Source: Pseudomonadota bacterium
GTDB lineage: Bacteria > Myxococcota_A > Polyangia > Polyangiales > Polyangiaceae
Direction: 5' to 3'
NCBI GenBank assembly: GCA_023432025.1
Contig: JAEYVE010000279.1
Coordinates: forward strand, 1-24,749
DNA length: 24,749 nucleotides
The number at the start of each line of letters is the position of its first letter. Position 1 is the first letter of the stretch. The position numbers and the translations under genes are program-made. Below are positions 1-6,985 of this stretch, piece after piece. The notes under the pieces are model-generated. The model saw only the letters and a list, made by a program, of their open reading frames with translations. It had not been told where the DNA came from and ran no database searches.

Positions 1-701
1 GCCTCGACGTTGCTGATGACGGGCGCGCTGGGCGAGCTGACGGTGACGGAGGCGAGCGCCTCTTTCACTCGAGCGGCCGCCGGCGCCATGAGCGCGCAGT
101 GGAAGGGAGCGCTCACTTTGAGGGGAATGGCCTTCAGGCCGCGCTCCTTGGAGAGCGCGACGGCGCGACCCACCGCCGCTTCGTCTCCGGCGATGACGAT
201 TTGTCCCGGGGCGTTGAAGTTGGCGGGTTGAACGACGCCGCCTTGTGCCGCATCCGCACAGAGCGACACGATGGCGGCTTCGTCTCCGCCCATGATGGCG
301 GCCATGGCACCTTGCCCCGCGGGTACGGCTTCTTGCATGGCGGCGCCGCGGATGTGCACGACGCGCACGGCGTCCTCGAGAGAGAGGCTGCCGGTGGCGA
401 CGAGCGCGCTGTACTCGCCCAACGAGTGACCGGCGGCGAACGCAGGAGCGGGCAGCTCGCCGAGCTTTTCGCGCAGCGCCTCGAGCGCGGCGATGCTGGT
501 CGTCACGATGGCGGGCTGAGTGTTCTTGGTGAGCGTGAGCTCCGACTCCGGACCTTCGAAGCACAACTTCGAGATGGACCAACCGAGCGCCGCGTCTGCG
601 CGCTCGAAGACTTCACGCGCCTTGGGGCTCGTTTCGTAGAGCTCCTTGCCCATGCCCACGATTTGGGCGCCCTGACCCGGAAACAACCATGCGTAGCTCA
701 T
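1..701 (-). CDS. fabD: Malonyl-CoA:ACP transacylase FabD (3' end beyond window)
   Basis: Transfers malonyl from CoA to acyl carrier protein, supplying extender units for type II fatty acid synthesis in the cytoplasm. The 233 visible residues open with MSYAWLFPGQGAQ, the FabD N-terminal oxyanion-loop signature. The nucleophile is Ser93 in GHSLGEYSA, the malonate-binding arginine is in HIRG near residue 118, and the catalytic histidine is His201 in SAPFHC. The ATG at 701 is preceded by GAGGA about 6 nt upstream. The family is usually about 310 residues, so roughly a quarter lies off the left edge. It follows rpmF on the same strand, but plsX and fabH, which commonly sit between these genes, are absent. 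A 372-bp spacer lies there instead, so fabD may have its own promoter. Confidence 0.95.
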   Translation of the reverse strand, partial: MSYAWLFPGQGAQIVGMGKELYETSPKAREVFERADAALGWSISKLCFEGPESELTLTKNTQPAIVTTSIAALEALREKLGELPAPAFAAGHSLGEYSALVATGSLSLEDAVRVVHIRGAAMQEAVPAGQGAMAAIMGGDEAAIVSLCADAAQGGVVQPANFNAPGQIVIAGDEAAVGRAVALSKERGLKAIPLKVSAPFHCALMAPAAARVKEALASVTVSSPSAPVISNVE

Positions 702-790
702 CGTGATCCTCGACTCGATCGCGCGCCCTCGTCGCCCTCCGGTGAGTCGAGCTGCACGCGTCGCCTTTCCTCGGCGAAGTGAGCGACTAC

Positions 791-816
791 TTGCCAGCGC
801 TCTGGAGCGCTTGGCA
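791..816. other. Stem-loop in the fabD upstream spacer
   Basis: TTGCCAGCGCT pairs with AGCGCTTGGCAA around a CTGG-like loop, with one bulged A. It lies 90-115 bp upstream of the fabD start. No T-run follows on either strand, so it is not an obvious intrinsic terminator. It could be a leader structure or a protein site. Confidence 0.5.
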
Positions 817-853
817 AGGGGCGCTGCCTCGTTCGGGCTTTTGGGTGCAGGCA

Positions 854-903
854 GCGTAGTGCGGGAGCACCGGACTGTTTCTGGCGGAGTTGCCCCCAAA
901 AAA
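854..903 (-). repeat. Dispersed intergenic repeat, copy 1
   Basis: Read on the minus strand, this is TTTTTTGGGGG, 21 variable bases, then CGGTGCTCCCGCACTACGC, ending 153 bp before the fabD start. Copy 2 at 6967-7015 has the same conserved ends with 21 bases after its G-run and ends 164 bp before its gene. The inner GTGC-TCCC-GCAC is a small hairpin. On the plus strand its loop is GGGA, a GNRA-type tetraloop. Confidence 0.6.
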
Positions 904-1073
904 CGCGAATGGGGGGCGGTTCGACGTGGACGGACGCTCCGTCTTGGAGAGAGCAGCGTCGTCGGGCGAGGTGAGACGAGAGGCCCAAATGAGAACGACG
1001 CGCCGACTCGGAGAGTGGGCGCGTCGCGCGTTTGGATCGCCGGACGTTCGGTGAGAACGCCGTGCGAGGAAGA

Positions 1074-1271
1074 TCAGCCTTCTGTTTCAGCAGTCGGCTG
1101 CGCCACGACCTCGCGACCCTTGTACTGGCCACAGGACGGGCACACGCGGTGCGGGACCGTCGGGGCCGAGCAGTTGGCGCACGGCACGAGGTTGGGACGG
1201 CTGATCTTGTCGTGATTGGCGCGACGCATGTCGCGCTTGCTGCTGGTCTTGCGTCGCTTGGGTACGGCCAC
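1074..1271 (-). CDS. rpmF: 50S ribosomal protein L32
   Basis: A component of the large ribosomal subunit. The 65-residue product opens with (M)AVPKRRKTSSKRDMRRANH, the classic bL32 N-terminus. It then has CANC (residues 31-34) and CPSC (44-47), the four cysteines of the zinc-binding form of L32. The start is GTG at 1271, chosen because it gives the exact family N-terminus and has GGAG about 6 nt upstream. It begins 4 bp after the YceD stop codon, the usual yceD-rpmF pairing, and is surely co-transcribed with it. The C-terminal tail is slightly acidic, as is common. Confidence 0.97.
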   Translation of the reverse strand: MAVPKRRKTSSKRDMRRANHDKISRPNLVPCANCSAPTVPHRVCPSCGQYKGREVVAQPTAETEG

Positions 1272-1275
1272 GGGG

Positions 1276-2052
1276 CTACTCCTTCTTTTCGGGGGCGGCC
1301 CTCTGATCGAGACGGGCCTTGAGCTCAGCCAGCGGTGAAAGCCTGGGATCCAGGGGGCGCTCGCCGTCTGCGGACGAAGCCTCGGTCGCCTCGGCGCCGC
1401 TGGGGTGCGCAGAGCTAGCCTCAAAGGACTCGGAGCGCAAGTCCTCCCGCACGGGGAACATGGGTAGCTCCAGCAGGATGAACTCCCTCAGGAAATCGTC
1501 CAGGACGACTTGGTCGCCAGAGAACGTGTCGGACGCCGCGTCCTCCTCGCTGAGCTCGGGGTCCTCCTCCCAGTCGCTCTTTTTTTTGCCCGAGGTTTTG
1601 GCGGGGGCGCCCTTCGGGCCCCGCTGGTCCCCGCCGACTTCCGCGCCGCGCCCGGTTGCGCCGCGCGTCGCGTCTTTGCCGTCGCGCGCGCGTGCCCGCC
1701 TGCCGCCGCGTTCCGGCTGACCCGGTTGCGCCGTGGAGGGCGCAGGGCTCAAGAGGAGAAAGACCTCTCCCTCGAGGTGATAGTTCGCGGGGTCGAGCGT
1801 GCGGGCGCACGGCAACGTGACCGCGACGCGCACCGCGCCGCGCACGAGCACCTTGCGACCGCTCCGTGCGACCTGCACCGAGAGGCGCCCCTCGTCCTCT
1901 CCGCCGTCTTGGCCGAGCCACGGCTTGGCTTCCGTCCCTTCGAGCGCCTGCTCGAGCCAGGCTCGGGTGACGGGCACGTCGAGGCGCACGGGCCCTGCCT
2001 CGATGTCGGCGAGGCGAACGACGAATGTTCCGGACGTTGTGTTTGCGGTCAC
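1276..2052 (-). CDS. YceD/DUF177 family protein
   Basis: Member of the YceD (DUF177) family almost always found upstream of rpmF. In E. coli and plants it is linked to 23S rRNA and large-subunit assembly. The 258-residue product starts at GTG 2052, 7 bp after the cyclophilin stop. The conserved parts are the N-terminal beta region (residues 8-100) and the LDDFLREFILLELPM block near residues 184-198. Between them, residues 102-178 form a long low-complexity insert, first basic Gly/Arg-rich and then acidic. The family's CxRC pair reads CART here (Cys82 kept, the second Cys replaced), and the Cys usually after the ELP block is Arg. Any metal site therefore seems lost. Family assignment rests on context plus these motifs. 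Confidence 0.85.
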   Translation of the reverse strand: MTANTTSGTFVVRLADIEAGPVRLDVPVTRAWLEQALEGTEAKPWLGQDGGEDEGRLSVQVARSGRKVLVRGAVRVAVTLPCARTLDPANYHLEGEVFLLLSPAPSTAQPGQPERGGRRARARDGKDATRGATGRGAEVGGDQRGPKGAPAKTSGKKKSDWEEDPELSEEDAASDTFSGDQVVLDDFLREFILLELPMFPVREDLRSESFEASSAHPSGAEATEASSADGERPLDPRLSPLAELKARLDQRAAPEKKE

Positions 2053-2059
2053 TGATTTC

Positions 2060-2872
2060 TCACTTGCTCGGCGCGGCGCTGCCGCGCCGGACGGTGACGC
2101 GCTCGATTTTCGGCGGGTTGACGGCGCGGTCGCCGCGCACCTCGGCGCTCGCGATTTTCTCGATCGTGGCGTCCGGAGCGCACTTCCCAAAAATGGTGTA
2201 GCCGCCATCCAGGTGCGGCGCAGCTGCATCCGTGATGAAGAACTGCATGCCGTTCGTGTTGGGGCCCCGATTGGCCATGCACAAGAGGCCGCGTTGGTCG
2301 TGTTTGCTGCCGGGCCAGATTTCGTCCGGAATGACGTAGCCGGGCTCGCCGGCTCCGGTGCCCTTCGGATCTCCACCCTGAATCATGAAGCCCTTGATGA
2401 TGCGGTGGAACGTGGTGCCGTCGTAGCCGGGGCGCTTGACCCACTTGCCGTCGGCGTCCGTGAAGGGGCGGAGCCCTCGCGCGAGCCCGACGAAGTTAGC
2501 CACCGTGATGGGCGCCTTGTCGGAGTAGAGCTCGCAGTTGAGCGTACCGAGCGACGTCTTGATGTCGGCGACGAGCGGACCGTCGCCCGCGAGATCTTTG
2601 GTGGCGTCTTCGAGCGTGAACTTACCTTGCAGCGGATCGTCCGGGCTGACGGGAACCGAAGCCGGGGGGCGGCTCTTGGGCGCCGCGGCGGACTTTTCGA
2701 GCTGTGTGCCCTCGTTGGCGCTCTGCGCGGCAGAGGCACCTTGCGTGCGCGTCGGCTCGGGCTCCGGCTCGGGTGGCGTGGAGCGGCAGGCAGACAGAGC
2801 CAGCGCGAGCACGGAGACGGCGAGGCGCACAGGCCCGAGGGAGCGGCAAGGAAACGTGCTTTCGTTCTTCAC
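2060..2872 (-). CDS. Cyclophilin-type peptidyl-prolyl isomerase, lipoprotein
   Basis: Catalyses cis-trans isomerisation of Xaa-Pro bonds, probably in the periplasm. Starting from GTG 2872, the N-terminus is a signal peptide with lipobox LSAC (lipidated Cys29). A disordered Pro/Glu/Ala linker follows (residues 30-95), then a cyclophilin domain (about 100-262). Visible active-site blocks are FHRIIKGFMIQGGDP (catalytic Arg, Phe, Met, Gln) and NGMQFFIT. The usual Trp in the W-L-D-G block is His, as in HLDGGYTIFG, so cyclosporin binding should be weak. A GAGGG just upstream supports GTG 2872. An earlier in-frame start at 2926 would add a non-signal extension overlapping the DUF192 gene. It lies in an operon between the DUF192 gene and yceD. 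Confidence 0.92.
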   Translation of the reverse strand: MKNESTFPCRSLGPVRLAVSVLALALSACRSTPPEPEPEPTRTQGASAAQSANEGTQLEKSAAAPKSRPPASVPVSPDDPLQGKFTLEDATKDLAGDGPLVADIKTSLGTLNCELYSDKAPITVANFVGLARGLRPFTDADGKWVKRPGYDGTTFHRIIKGFMIQGGDPKGTGAGEPGYVIPDEIWPGSKHDQRGLLCMANRGPNTNGMQFFITDAAAPHLDGGYTIFGKCAPDATIEKIASAEVRGDRAVNPPKIERVTVRRGSAAPSK

Positions 2873-2903
2873 GGGCCCTCGATGCCGAGGTTCGGCGGTG
2901 AAG

Positions 2904-3557
2904 TCAACGCTGCCGCCCGATGGCAATGCGCTGTCCTGGTTGAACGCCGCGCTTGCGCGTCCACCCCGCGTGGACTTCGAGCACGTGCGTGGCTCGGCAG
3001 GGAATGCTGCGCGAATCGTCGTTCATGGGCGGCACCTGCTCCAAAATGCCTTGAATGGTGCCGTCTTCGGCGATGAAGAGCATGTCGAGCGGCAAGCAGG
3101 TGTTGTGCATCCAAAAAGAGCGCACGTCCGGGCGACTCCAGGTGAAGAGCATGCCTTCGTCCGCTCCCAGATCCGTGCGGTACATGAGGCCGTGTTCCCG
3201 GTGGCCGGGGCGTTCGGCGAGCTCCACGTCGATGGTGGGCGCCGAAGGCGCGTCGACGAACGTCACCGTGCCGCGTGGCATGACCGGCGCGCCCATCGGA
3301 TCGAGCGGGCAGTCCTTCGCGGGGGTTGCTTCGGGGGGCGGCGGATCGGCGAGGGGCACGATGCACGGCGCGGGACGGGCCGGCGGCGGGGGCGCGGATT
3401 GACCGGGCGAGCCCGTCGAATTTTCGCTTTCGGCTGCACTCGGCGCCGGCGCGCCGATCGCTCCGTCCGGCTCGGCCGCTCGATCACAGCTCGCTCCCAA
3501 GCTGAGGAGGGCGCAAGCGGCGACGAAGAGGCCGAGTGACGCGCGCGGGGTGACCAT
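2904..3557 (-). CDS. DUF192 family lipoprotein
   Basis: Predicted exported lipoprotein of the DUF192 family, whose function is not settled. From ATG 3557 the 217-residue product has a signal peptide ending in GASC (lipidated Cys24). A Pro/Ala/Ser-rich linker runs to about residue 95, then a DUF192 domain. The domain has the typical blocks REHGLMYRTDL, EGMLFTW, RSFWMHNTCLPLDMLFI and a C-terminal VLEV-AGW stretch. An in-frame ATG at 3569 would add MSWP. I prefer 3557 because it gives a standard-length signal peptide and lies 7 nt after a TATGAG hexamer. It is first in the minus-strand run toward fabD and its stop lies 31 bp before the cyclophilin start. It diverges from the Cys-rich lipoprotein at 3615 across a strong palindrome. 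Confidence 0.88.
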   Translation of the reverse strand: MVTPRASLGLFVAACALLSLGASCDRAAEPDGAIGAPAPSAAESENSTGSPGQSAPPPPARPAPCIVPLADPPPPEATPAKDCPLDPMGAPVMPRGTVTFVDAPSAPTIDVELAERPGHREHGLMYRTDLGADEGMLFTWSRPDVRSFWMHNTCLPLDMLFIAEDGTIQGILEQVPPMNDDSRSIPCRATHVLEVHAGWTRKRGVQPGQRIAIGRQR

Positions 3558-3569
3558 GGGCCAGCTCAT

Positions 3570-3596
3570 ACCACGCGGTGGACCGCACCGCGTGGT
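3570..3596. promoter_or_regulatory. Palindromic operator between divergent lipoprotein genes
   Basis: Perfect 11-bp inverted repeat, ACCACGCGGTG and CACCGCGTGGT, with a 5-base spacer. It sits upstream of the plus-strand -10 (3601-3606) and abuts a minus-strand -10-like TATGAG (3570-3565). One bound dimeric regulator could therefore occlude both promoters. The regulator is unknown. Confidence 0.6.
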
Positions 3597-3600
3597 CCGG

Positions 3601-3606
3601 TATGCT
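3601..3606 (+). promoter_or_regulatory. Putative -10 element, leaderless start at 3615
   Basis: TATGCT lies 8 nt before the ATG and no Shine-Dalgarno sequence is present. A weak -35-like TGGACC (3579-3584) lies inside the palindrome. The identical hexamer and spacing recur before the gene at 8834. Confidence 0.45.
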
Positions 3607-3614
3607 CGGCTGCC

Positions 3615-4190
3615 ATGCTTCGAGAACCTTGGTTTTTGCTCGGCGCCTTGGCGTCGCTCGTTGCCTGCAGCGGCACGGTCGAGCACGTGTCGGGCGACGA
3701 GGCTCCTTCCGGCGGAAGCTCCGGCGTGGGCGGTGCGGCGCCGTCCATCGGTGGCAGCGGAGGTGCGCCGTCCGGCGGCGCGGGCGGCGGAGTGACGGGT
3801 GGTGCGGGGGGTACGGGCGGCAAGCCGTACGAGGATCCCGGCTGTCCCGATCGGGAGCCCCCGCCGCCTCATCGGGAGTGCGATCCGCTCGATCCGTGGG
3901 TGGGGTGCCAGGCCGGTTACGGTTGTTATCCGTATGTGAGTCACCCGTACGGCTCCGGTTGCGGCTTTCAGCAGTTCGGCGCGGTGTGTCAATTGGCGGG
4001 CACCGGCATGCCCGGCGACAAGTGCGGCGACGGCGCGGGCGGTTGCGCCCCGGGTCACATGTGCGTGGTCGGTGCCGGCGCAGGTAAGCGCTGCCAGAAA
4101 ATTTGCGGCGTGCAGGGCGGAGACTCGGATTGCCCGCCGGGTCTCGTGTGTGGCGAGACGGACATTCAAGGTTACGGCGTATGCTTCTGA
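3615..4190 (+). CDS. Cys-rich lipoprotein with Gly/Ser linker
   Basis: Predicted surface or periplasmic lipoprotein of unknown function. The signal peptide ends with lipobox LVAC (Cys18). A Gly/Ser/Ala linker follows (about residues 28-70) with repeated GGSGG/GGAGG units, then a Cys-rich C-terminal half (about 76-191) with about 14 cysteines in spaced pairs, suggesting a disulfide-bonded domain. Such linkers and Cys-rich tails are very common in myxobacterial exported proteins. The ATG at 3615 overlaps nothing upstream and follows a TATGCT hexamer by 8 nt. The stop codon overlaps the start of the next gene by 10 bp, so the two are probably translated together. No family is recognised beyond this architecture. 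Confidence 0.85.
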   Translation: MLREPWFLLGALASLVACSGTVEHVSGDEAPSGGSSGVGGAAPSIGGSGGAPSGGAGGGVTGGAGGTGGKPYEDPGCPDREPPPPHRECDPLDPWVGCQAGYGCYPYVSHPYGSGCGFQQFGAVCQLAGTGMPGDKCGDGAGGCAPGHMCVVGAGAGKRCQKICGVQGGDSDCPPGLVCGETDIQGYGVCF

Positions 4191-5773
4191 ACTACCGCGC
4201 AGGCAGTGCCTCACGGCTCTCGTTCACGTTTCTTCCCGCCCTGCTTTCGCTCTTGGCCGCGGCGTGCGGCGCCCGCTCCACGCTCCGTTCCGGTGAAGGC
4301 GACGAGGTCGTCGACCCACCGCAGCTTTGCACGACGGACGCCGAGTGCGCGTCGGCGTGCCAGGTGAGGGAGTGCCGCGCAGGTGAGTGCGTCGACGTGC
4401 GCCCCGTGATTTGCGACGACCGGGATCCGTGCACGGACGATACGTGCGACGAGAGCTTGGGTTGCGTGTTCACGCCGCTGACCCCGGACGCGGACGGCGA
4501 CGGCCACCGCGCCGCTCTGCCCGGCTTCTTGCCGGGCGAGCCTGGCTCTTGCGGGGACGATTGCGACGACACCTCTCCGCTCGCGTACCCGGGCGGCTTC
4601 GAGCGGTGCGACGGAACGGACAACGACTGCGACGGCGTCGTCGACAACGACGCGCGCTACCTGTCCACCCGCACCATCGAGCCTTTGCGCGTGGCATCCC
4701 CCAGGACGTTGGGCGCGAGCGGCGCGGGGCTCGCGTACGGGGACGGCGTGTTCGCGCTGAGCTACGGCGCGGGGTCCGGTCAGTGGCGGAGCTACGTGCG
4801 CGGCATTTCGTCGCGAGGCCGGTCGACCTTTTCGGAAACGCAGCTCACGGACGTCAACGTGTCGTCCTTTGGCGCGGGGCTCGAGTGGTCCGGTAGCTCC
4901 TTCGGCGCGGTGTGGCCGGACGCGCGCCAGGACGGCAACTACGAGATCTACTTCGCCCGCTTCGACTCGTCGGGCCAGAAGCTCGGGCCGGATCTGCGCG
5001 TCACCAACGCAAAGGACTTCTCCGTGCGCCCCGAAATTCTGTACGACGCGGGCCGCTTCGTCTTGGTGTGGGACGACCGACGTACGGCGGGCACTTCCGA
5101 CGAGGCGCGCATCTTCGGTCAGTTCGTGAACGTGGACGGTCGCTTGGTGGGTTCGAACGTGGAGCTCACCGCGGCGGGGCTCGTCGCAGAGGCGCCGGAC
5201 GTGGCGGCGAGTCAGCGTCGTTTGGGCCTCGTCTTCAGCTTGCTGGACCCTACGGGCGCGGTGCACCTGGGTTTCCGCACCTTCGACAAACAGCTCGAGG
5301 ATGCGAGCCCGCTCGTCATGCTGGGGAGCGGTGACGTGCAAGGCCCGCGTATCACGGGCTTGCGTGATCGCTTCGTCGTCAGCTGGCACACACACTCGGC
5401 GGCCACCGGCTACGGTTCGTCGATCATGGCGGCGGTGCTGAGCGACACGGGACAAATTCTGGTGCCGCCCACGCCCGTCACCTTCGACGATCGACTGGCG
5501 CGCTCGCACAACACCCTGTCGCTCGGAGATCGCCTCGTGATGGTTTGGGGCGAGTACGGCGGCAGCTTCGATTTGTACGCGCAGGTCTTGGGCGGCTCGC
5601 TCGAGCTGCTGGAGAACCCGACGCTCGTCACCGACGGAGCGGGCGACGAGCTCGCTCCCTATCTGGCGCTGTCGGAGACCGGCATTTTGGGCGTGCTCTA
5701 CGACTCGTACGGAGCCGACGGCCACCAGGCGTACTTCACGGGGCTCGGCTGCCCCGACGTCCTCATCAAGTGA
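4181..5773 (+). CDS. MopE-like Cys-rich lipoprotein with C-terminal propeller-like repeats
   Basis: Predicted exported lipoprotein of 530 residues. The signal peptide ends near AAAC (about Cys29). Residues 45-100 form a Cys-rich block with CxxDxDPCTDDTCD-type spacing. Residues 102-157 carry DADGDGH, then DCDD, YPGG, ERCDGTDNDCDG, the putative metal-binding motif shared with the MopE family and common in myxobacteria. Residues 160-530 contain recurring blocks with V-W-x-D-x-R followed by an aromatic (such as GAVWPDAR and LVWDDRR), suggesting a beta-propeller. The start at 4181 lies inside the stop region of the upstream lipoprotein gene (10-bp overlap), pointing to translational coupling. An upstream in-frame start at 4103 would destroy the signal peptide. 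Ligand and partner are unknown. Confidence 0.87.
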   Translation: MLLNYRAGSASRLSFTFLPALLSLLAAACGARSTLRSGEGDEVVDPPQLCTTDAECASACQVRECRAGECVDVRPVICDDRDPCTDDTCDESLGCVFTPLTPDADGDGHRAALPGFLPGEPGSCGDDCDDTSPLAYPGGFERCDGTDNDCDGVVDNDARYLSTRTIEPLRVASPRTLGASGAGLAYGDGVFALSYGAGSGQWRSYVRGISSRGRSTFSETQLTDVNVSSFGAGLEWSGSSFGAVWPDARQDGNYEIYFARFDSSGQKLGPDLRVTNAKDFSVRPEILYDAGRFVLVWDDRRTAGTSDEARIFGQFVNVDGRLVGSNVELTAAGLVAEAPDVAASQRRLGLVFSLLDPTGAVHLGFRTFDKQLEDASPLVMLGSGDVQGPRITGLRDRFVVSWHTHSAATGYGSSIMAAVLSDTGQILVPPTPVTFDDRLARSHNTLSLGDRLVMVWGEYGGSFDLYAQVLGGSLELLENPTLVTDGAGDELAPYLALSETGILGVLYDSYGADGHQAYFTGLGCPDVLIK

Positions 5774-5779
5774 GGCCAC

Positions 5780-5801
5780 GCCCCCGCCGTGAGGCGGGGG
5801 C
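5780..5801. terminator. GC-rich terminator-like hairpin
   Basis: GCCCCCGCC and GGCGGGGGC form a 9-bp stem with loop GTGA, 7 bp after the stop of the MopE-like gene. It has no U-tract and lies between convergent genes, so it could act on both strands. Confidence 0.55.
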
Positions 5802-5821
5802 CTGGGCGCCCTTCGGGCTCC

Positions 5822-5838
5822 CGCGCCCTTCGGGCGCG
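5822..5838. terminator. Second hairpin between convergent genes
   Basis: CGCGCCC and GGGCGCG form a 7-bp stem closed by TTC. A partial copy (GCGCCCTTCGGGC) lies just before it. With 5780-5801 it probably separates the convergent transcripts. Confidence 0.45.
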
Positions 5839-5840
5839 TC

Positions 5841-5882
5841 CAAGCGTCCTCGTGCAAGCGTCTTCGCTCAAGCGTCTTCGGA
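5841..5882. repeat. Three 14-bp tandem repeats at the end of the HMG-CoA lyase gene
   Basis: CAAGCGTCCTCG, CAAGCGTCTTCG and CAAGCGTCTTCG start at 5841, 5855 and 5869, each followed by two variable bases. Only the last copy overlaps the coding end and stop codon of the lyase gene (5868). Confidence 0.8.
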
Positions 5883-6803
5883 CGTGACGGCGCCGCGCGG
5901 CTTGAAGGGGCCCGCCTGGTGTACCTTGCCGGGCAACGGGCGGCCGACGACGCGCTCTGCCGTTCTGCCGGCTTCGATGAGCAGATCGAGATCCACGCCG
6001 GTTTGAATGCCCATGCCGTGCAGCATGAAGACCAGGTCTTCTGTGGCCAGGTTGCCCGCGGCGCCGGGCGCGTACGGACACCCGCCGAGTCCCGCAATGG
6101 ACGCGTCAAAGTCCGTCACGCCGGCGGCGACCGCCGCGAGCGCGTTGGAGAGCGCGCCGCCGCGCGTGTCGTGCAGGTGAAACGCGATGCGTTCGGGGCC
6201 GAGCTCGCTCAAGAACATTTCCGCGATGTGGCGCGTTTGCAGCGGCGTGCCCACGCCGATGGTGTCCCCGAGGGACACTTGATAGCAGCCCATTTTCACG
6301 AGCTCCTTGGCGATTTCGAGCGCGCGCCGCGAATCTACCGCGCCCTCGTACGGGCAGCCCCACACCGTGGACACGTAGCCGCGCACGCGCATCCCCGCCT
6401 TGCGCGCGGCGGGCACGGTTTCGGCGAACGTTCGAAGCGAACGCGCGATGCTGCGGTGCGTGTTCTTCAGGTTGTGGCTCTCGCTCGCCGACATGAAAAC
6501 GGCGATTTCTGGCAAGCCCACGCTCTTGGCTCGCTCGAAGCCCTGCGAGTTGGGCACCAGCGCGCTCAAGGTGACGCCGGGCGGCGGCTCCACCAGACGC
6601 GCGAGCTCTTCTGCGTCTGCGAGCTGCGGCACCCATTTGGGCGACACGAAGCTCGTGAGCTCGACGCGCGTGAGCCCCGCGCGAAAGAGCGCGGAGGCGA
6701 GCTCACGCTTGCCTTCCGTCGGAACTAGGCGCGCCTCGTTCTGCAGGCCGTCGCGCAACGAAACCTCGTAGACGGAAACACGCTCGGGAAGCTTGGCCCA
6801 CAC
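5868..6803 (-). CDS. Hydroxymethylglutaryl-CoA lyase
   Basis: Splits HMG-CoA into acetoacetate and acetyl-CoA (leucine catabolism or ketone-body route). The 311 residues match the family's usual length, with a TIM-barrel layout. Visible residues are LRDGLQNE (Arg17 and metal ligand Asp18), SFVSPKWVPQ, the metal histidines His209 and His211 in FHLHDTRGGALSNAL, and the HMGL signature GLGGCPYAPGAAGN with catalytic Cys242. The start is GTG 6803. No good Shine-Dalgarno sequence exists at a usable distance (GAAGG ends 1 nt before GTG), but TACACT lies 7 nt upstream, suggesting a leaderless transcript. It sits alone downstream of purF, without the acyl-CoA dehydrogenase or carboxylase genes often seen beside it. 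The related aldolase family (methylcitrate-type lyases) is less likely given the Cys signature. Confidence 0.95.
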   Translation of the reverse strand: MWAKLPERVSVYEVSLRDGLQNEARLVPTEGKRELASALFRAGLTRVELTSFVSPKWVPQLADAEELARLVEPPPGVTLSALVPNSQGFERAKSVGLPEIAVFMSASESHNLKNTHRSIARSLRTFAETVPAARKAGMRVRGYVSTVWGCPYEGAVDSRRALEIAKELVKMGCYQVSLGDTIGVGTPLQTRHIAEMFLSELGPERIAFHLHDTRGGALSNALAAVAAGVTDFDASIAGLGGCPYAPGAAGNLATEDLVFMLHGMGIQTGVDLDLLIEAGRTAERVVGRPLPGKVHQAGPFKPRGAVTSEDA

Positions 6804-6810
6804 GCCTTCG

Positions 6811-6816
6811 AGTGTA
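6811..6816 (-). promoter_or_regulatory. Putative -10 element for HMG-CoA lyase
   Basis: On the minus strand TACACT is followed by 7 nt and then the GTG start. The geometry matches the TATGCT elements before 3615 and 8834. Confidence 0.35.
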
Positions 6817-6869
6817 GCCCGGAAACGGTGCCTCGGCTTTCCAGGGGGACGGACGAGCCACGCAGAGCC

Positions 6870-6985
6870 CGGTGCTCCCGCACTGGGTCAAAGGGCCGCG
6901 CCGTCTCCGAGCGCGGTGCAGCTCGCTGGGGGACGGCGGCGCTTCGACGCGTTTCTTCGGAAGGTGGCGTAGTGCGGGAGCACCG
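6870..6985. repeat. Inverted repeat enclosing an inner hairpin
   Basis: A 15-bp sequence, AGTGCGGGAGCACCG (6971-6985), has an exact inverted copy at 6870-6884. Between them, CCGTCTCC-GAGC (6901-6912) pairs with GCTC (6921-6924) and GGGGACGG (6929-6936), with outward extension to about 6897 and 6941. The whole could fold as a nested structure in the purF-lyase spacer. Confidence 0.6.

Larger units (their letters stand above)
702..1073. other. rpmF-fabD spacer, no gene seen
   Basis: This 372-bp stretch separates rpmF from fabD. The open frames through it lack family motifs and look like high-GC shadows. No PlsX or FabH residues could be recognised in any frame. It holds the stem-loop at 791-816 and one copy of a dispersed repeat (854-903) that recurs upstream of the HMG-CoA lyase gene. 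A promoter for fabD probably lies here. Confidence 0.6.

Noticed and set aside
698..1132. Minus-strand ORF in the rpmF-fabD spacer
   Set aside because: It overlaps both flanking genes and has no motif. The residues it shares with a frame near 6900 come from the DNA repeat.
4211..6109. Minus-strand open frame of 632 codons
   Set aside because: It is antisense to the MopE-like gene and to part of the lyase, is rich in Arg/Ala/His and has no family motif. It is a typical GC-rich shadow.
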